A stretch of 8,373 nucleotides of DNA from an uncultured Variovorax sp. (GTDB taxonomy: Bacteria; Pseudomonadota; Gammaproteobacteria; Burkholderiales; Burkholderiaceae): the NCBI GenBank assembly GCA_946478645.1, contig CAMLCW010000231.1, positions 1-8,373 of the forward strand, in the 5' to 3' direction. Made by a program: the position numbers and the translations under genes. The notes beneath the pieces were generated by a model. That model was not told the origin of the DNA. It saw only the letters and a program-made list of their open reading frames with translations, and did not search any database. Shown piece after piece: positions 5,896 through 8,373 of this stretch; position 1 is the stretch's first letter, and each line of letters begins with the position of its first letter.

Positions 5896-6891
5896 ATGGG
5901 CTCGAACCGTTTCGATCCGCGACGCCGCACGGCGTTGGCAACCGGGCTCGGCGCCGCGGCGCTGGCATGGCTGGGCGCCGGTGCGCATGCCGCGCCGTGG
6001 CCCGCCCGGCCGCTGCGCGTCGTGCTGGGCTACACGCCCGGCGGTGCCGCCGACGTGACCGCGCGAGAAGTGATGGCACCGCTCGGCAGGCTGCTTGGCC
6101 AGCCCGTCGTGGTCGACTACAAGGCCGGCGCGAGCGGCACCATCGCCGCGGCCGAGGTGGTGCGGGCCGCGCCCGACGGCTACACGCTGGGCCTGCTCGA
6201 CAACGCACCGCTCACCATCGTGCCCGCGCTGCGCCAGGTCGGCTACGACCCGCTCGCCGGCTTCACGCCGATCGCCATGGTGTCGCAAGCGCCGCAGGTG
6301 CTGGTGGCGCCGCCCTCCGCCGGCGTCGCGACCGTGCAGGAACTGCTCGCGCTGATGCGCAAGGAACCCGGCAGGCTGAGCTACGCCTCGGGCGGCTCGG
6401 GCAGCGTCGGCCATCTGGCGGCCGAACTCTTCAAGTCCCGCACCGGCACGTTCGCGGTGCACGTGCCGTACCGCGGCGGCGCACCGGCGGTCACCGCGCT
6501 GCTCGCGGGCGATGTGCAGTTCGCCTTCCTCACCGCTTCGGTCACGGGCCCTTTCATCGCGAGCGGCCGGCTCAAGGCGCTGGGCGTGAGCGCGCTCGCG
6601 CGCATGCCCTCGCTGCCGCAGGCGCCGACCATCGCCGCCGCGGGCGTGCCGGGTTTCGACGCGTCCGGCTGGTTCGCGCTGATGGGCCCCGCGGGTCTGC
6701 CACTGCCCGTCGTCGCGGCGATCCGCAAGGCGCTGGCCGAGGTGCTCGCGGCACCTGGCATGGCGGCACGGCTCGAGGCACTGGGCCAGACCGCCGCGCC
6801 GGCCGGCACCGACGTGCATCGCACCATTGCCGCCGAAGGCGCAACGTGGAAGAAGCTCATCGTCGAGCGAAAGATCGCGCTCGAAGGCTGA
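5896..6891 (+). CDS. Second tripartite tricarboxylate transporter (Bug/TctC family) substrate-binding protein
   Basis: This 331-residue protein is a second Bug receptor. The signal sequence has PRRRTAL (residues 8-14), a hydrophobic stretch to about residue 28 and a likely cleavage after AHA (30-32), giving a mature start APWPARPL. The RRRTAL pattern could be read by the Tat system. Family features follow in order: VVLGYTPGGAADVTAR (ligand loop), YKAGASGTIAAAEVV, APDGYTL, VPYRGGAPAVTALLAGDVQFAF and GRLKALGVSALAR. It contains no cysteine, unlike the first receptor. The two proteins share the fold but differ through most of their length, so they are not a recent tandem duplication and may bind different ligands. 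The start lies 7 bases after the Sua5-like gene with no visible Shine-Dalgarno sequence, which suggests coupled translation. TctA and TctB are absent from the window. Confidence 0.93.
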   Translation: MGSNRFDPRRRTALATGLGAAALAWLGAGAHAAPWPARPLRVVLGYTPGGAADVTAREVMAPLGRLLGQPVVVDYKAGASGTIAAAEVVRAAPDGYTLGLLDNAPLTIVPALRQVGYDPLAGFTPIAMVSQAPQVLVAPPSAGVATVQELLALMRKEPGRLSYASGGSGSVGHLAAELFKSRTGTFAVHVPYRGGAPAVTALLAGDVQFAFLTASVTGPFIASGRLKALGVSALARMPSLPQAPTIAAAGVPGFDASGWFALMGPAGLPLPVVAAIRKALAEVLAAPGMAARLEALGQTAAPAGTDVHRTIAAEGATWKKLIVERKIALEG

Positions 6892-6924
6892 GCATCAGGT
6901 GCCATTCCCCACTTCATCAACCCC

Positions 6925-6930
6925 GGAAGA
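6925..6930 (+). promoter_or_regulatory. Probable ribosome binding site of acyl-CoA synthetase gene
   Basis: GGAAGA ends 10 bases before ATG 6941. The surrounding 49-base gap (6892-6940), the longest between genes here, holds no hairpin followed by a T run, so readthrough from the upstream genes is expected. It is too short and featureless for me to call a promoter. Confidence 0.45.
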
Positions 6931-6940
6931 ATCTCCTTTC

Positions 6941-8373
6941 ATGCTCCAAGGCCTCATGCAGGATCAGCCGCTGCTGATCTCCAACCTGATCACGTTCGTC
7001 GAGCGCCACAACGGCGATGGCGAGATCGTCTCGCGGCGCGTCGAAGGCGACCTCCACCGCACCACCTGGGCCGGCATCGCAAGGCGCGCGCGCCAGGTGG
7101 CCAACGCGCTGGAGGCGCAAGGCCTGGCGATGTCCGCCCGCGTCGCCACCATCGCCTGGAACGGCTATCGCCATCTGGAGCTGTACTACGGCGTCAGCGG
7201 CGCGGGCCGGGTGCTGCACACCATCAACCCGCGCCTGCACCCCGACCAGGTGGCATGGATCGTCAACCATGCGCAGGACGAAGTCCTGTGCTTCGATCTG
7301 AGCTTTCTGCCGCTGGTGCAGGCGGTGCACGCGCGCTGCCCGGCGGTAGGCCGGTGGATCGCGCTGTGCGATGCCGACGCGCTGCCGACCGACAGCGGCA
7401 TTCCCGGCTTGCTCAGCTATGAAGCCTGGATCTCGCAGCACGGCGATCGCTACGACTGGCCGCGCTTCGACGAGAACGCAGCCTCGAGCATGTGCTACAC
7501 GAGCGGCACCACCGGCAACCCGAAGGCCGCGCTCTACAGCCACCGGTCGACGCTGCTGCACGCCTACGCGGCGGCGCTCACCGACGTGATGCGCTTGTCT
7601 GCGCGCGACACGGTGCTGCCGGTGGTGCCGATGTTCCACGTCAACGCGTGGGGCATTCCGTACGCGGCGGCGCTGACCGGCTGCAAGCTGGTGTTTCCCG
7701 GCCCCGCGCTCGACGGCAGGTCGGTGTACGAGCTGATCGAGGGCGAAGGCGTGACCTTCGCGGCCGGCGTGCCGACCGTGTGGCAGATGCTGCTGGCGCA
7801 TCTGCAGGCCCACGGGCTGAGCTTCTCCAGGCTCGAGCGCACCGTGATCGGCGGCGCCGCCTGCCCGCCTGCCATGCTGCGCGCGTTCAGGGACCAGCAC
7901 GGCGTGCAGGTGCTGCACGGCTGGGGCATGACCGAGATGAGCCCGCTCGGCACGCTGTGCACGCTCAAGAACAAGCAGCTTTCGCTGCCGAACGAGGCGC
8001 AGCTGTCGATCCTCGCCAAGCAGGGCCGCGCGATCTTCGGCGTCGACATGAAGATCGTCGACGGCCAGGGCCGGGCGCTTCCGTGGGACGGCAAGACCTG
8101 CGGCGATCTGCTGGTCCAGGGCCCCTGGGTTGTGAAGGAATACTACAAAGGCGAAGGCGGCGATCCGCTGGTGGACGGCTGGTTTCCGACCGGCGACGTC
8201 GCGACCATCGACGCCGATGGCTTCCTGCAGATCACAGACCGCAGCAAGGACGTGGTCAAGTCCGGCGGTGAGTGGATCAGCTCAATCGACATCGAGAACA
8301 TCGCCGTCGCGCACCCGGAGGTGGCGATGGCCGCGTGCATCGGCGTGCACCATCCGAAGTGGGACGAGCGCCC
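6941..8373 (+). CDS. AMP-forming acyl-CoA synthetase (fatty acid/methylthiopropionate-CoA ligase-like), 3' end outside window
   Basis: The reading frame is open from ATG 6941 to the window end, giving 477 residues of a family that usually has about 540. It activates a carboxylic acid with ATP to an acyl-AMP and then forms the CoA thioester. Adenylate-forming motifs in order are [17 protein letters not shown] (from residue 185, P-loop), [10 protein letters not shown] (326-335), [12 protein letters not shown] (with Thr417 and Asp419) and [15 protein letters not shown] (433-447, hinge and A8). The catalytic Lys of motif A10 lies beyond the window. The N-terminus [17 protein letters not shown] is typical of the medium/long-chain and DmdB-like (3-methylthiopropionyl-CoA ligase) branch. 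Ala196 stands where most relatives have Gly after the P-loop Lys. It follows the second binding protein by 49 bases. It likely activates an acid from the same pathway, but substrate is not predictable. Confidence 0.93.
   Translation, partial: MLQGLMQDQPLLISNLITFVERHNGDGEIVSRRVEGDLHRTTWAGIARRARQVANALEAQGLAMSARVATIAWNGYRHLELYYGVSGAGRVLHTINPRLHPDQVAWIVNHAQDEVLCFDLSFLPLVQAVHARCPAVGRWIALCDADALPTDSGIPGLLSYEAWISQHGDRYDWPRFDENAASSMCYTSGTTGNPKAALYSHRSTLLHAYAAALTDVMRLSARDTVLPVVPMFHVNAWGIPYAAALTGCKLVFPGPALDGRSVYELIEGEGVTFAAGVPTVWQMLLAHLQAHGLSFSRLERTVIGGAACPPAMLRAFRDQHGVQVLHGWGMTEMSPLGTLCTLKNKQLSLPNEAQLSILAKQGRAIFGVDMKIVDGQGRALPWDGKTCGDLLVQGPWVVKEYYKGEGGDPLVDGWFPTGDVATIDADGFLQITDRSKDVVKSGGEWISSIDIENIAVAHPEVAMAACIGVHHPKWDER

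Noticed and set aside
6892..6940. Terminator or internal promoter in the longest intergenic gap
   Set aside because: No GC-rich inverted repeat followed by T residues and no recognisable promoter boxes were found.
1..8373. CRISPR arrays, tRNA or rRNA genes, insertion sequences, attachment sites
   Set aside because: No regularly spaced repeats, tRNA-like cloverleaf segments, transposase genes or terminal inverted repeats were seen; nearly all of the window is protein-coding.

Overview
The window is high-GC DNA (by eye roughly two thirds G+C) with eight genes, all on the + strand and packed almost end to end. Two extracytoplasmic binding proteins of the Bug/TctC type (tripartite tricarboxylate transporter family), the strong GC bias and the catabolic gene mix point to a betaproteobacterium of the order Burkholderiales, for example the Comamonadaceae (Variovorax-like) or Alcaligenaceae. 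This is an inference from gene content, not a database match.

Layout: (1) 69-938, isocitrate lyase/PEP mutase family C-C lyase. (2) 946-2346 and (3) 2349-2981, large and small subunits of a LeuCD-type aconitase-family hydratase. (4) 3017-4006, first Bug-type binding protein. (5) 4003-5127, TauD/TfdA-type Fe(II)/2-oxoglutarate dioxygenase, starting in an ATGA overlap with gene 4. (6) 5154-5888, Sua5/YciO/YrdC-family protein with a TTG start behind a strong AGGAG. (7) 5896-6891, second Bug-type binding protein. (8) 6941 to beyond the window end, AMP-forming acyl-CoA synthetase, cut at its C-terminus. Intergenic gaps run from a 4-base overlap to 49 bases, and I see no terminator-like hairpin between any two genes, so all eight probably form one transcription unit. 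Its promoter is not visible in the 68 bases upstream.

How the genes may work together: the clearest functional unit is hydratase plus lyase. In the family knowledge I have, an aconitase-type hydratase that hydrates an (alkyl)maleate-type diacid followed by an ICL-family lyase that splits the resulting (alkyl)malate is the logic of dimethylmaleate hydratase/2,3-dimethylmalate lyase in nicotinate fermentation and of the methylcitrate cycle. Residues that differ from leucine-biosynthetic LeuC and LeuD in the substrate-site motifs support a non-leucine role. The Bug proteins would capture a carboxylate in the periplasm, the dioxygenase would oxidise a substrate or side chain, and the acyl-CoA synthetase would activate an acid. 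The Sua5-like protein does not fit an ordinary catabolic scheme and is the most unexpected member. The substrate of the cluster cannot be read from the sequence.
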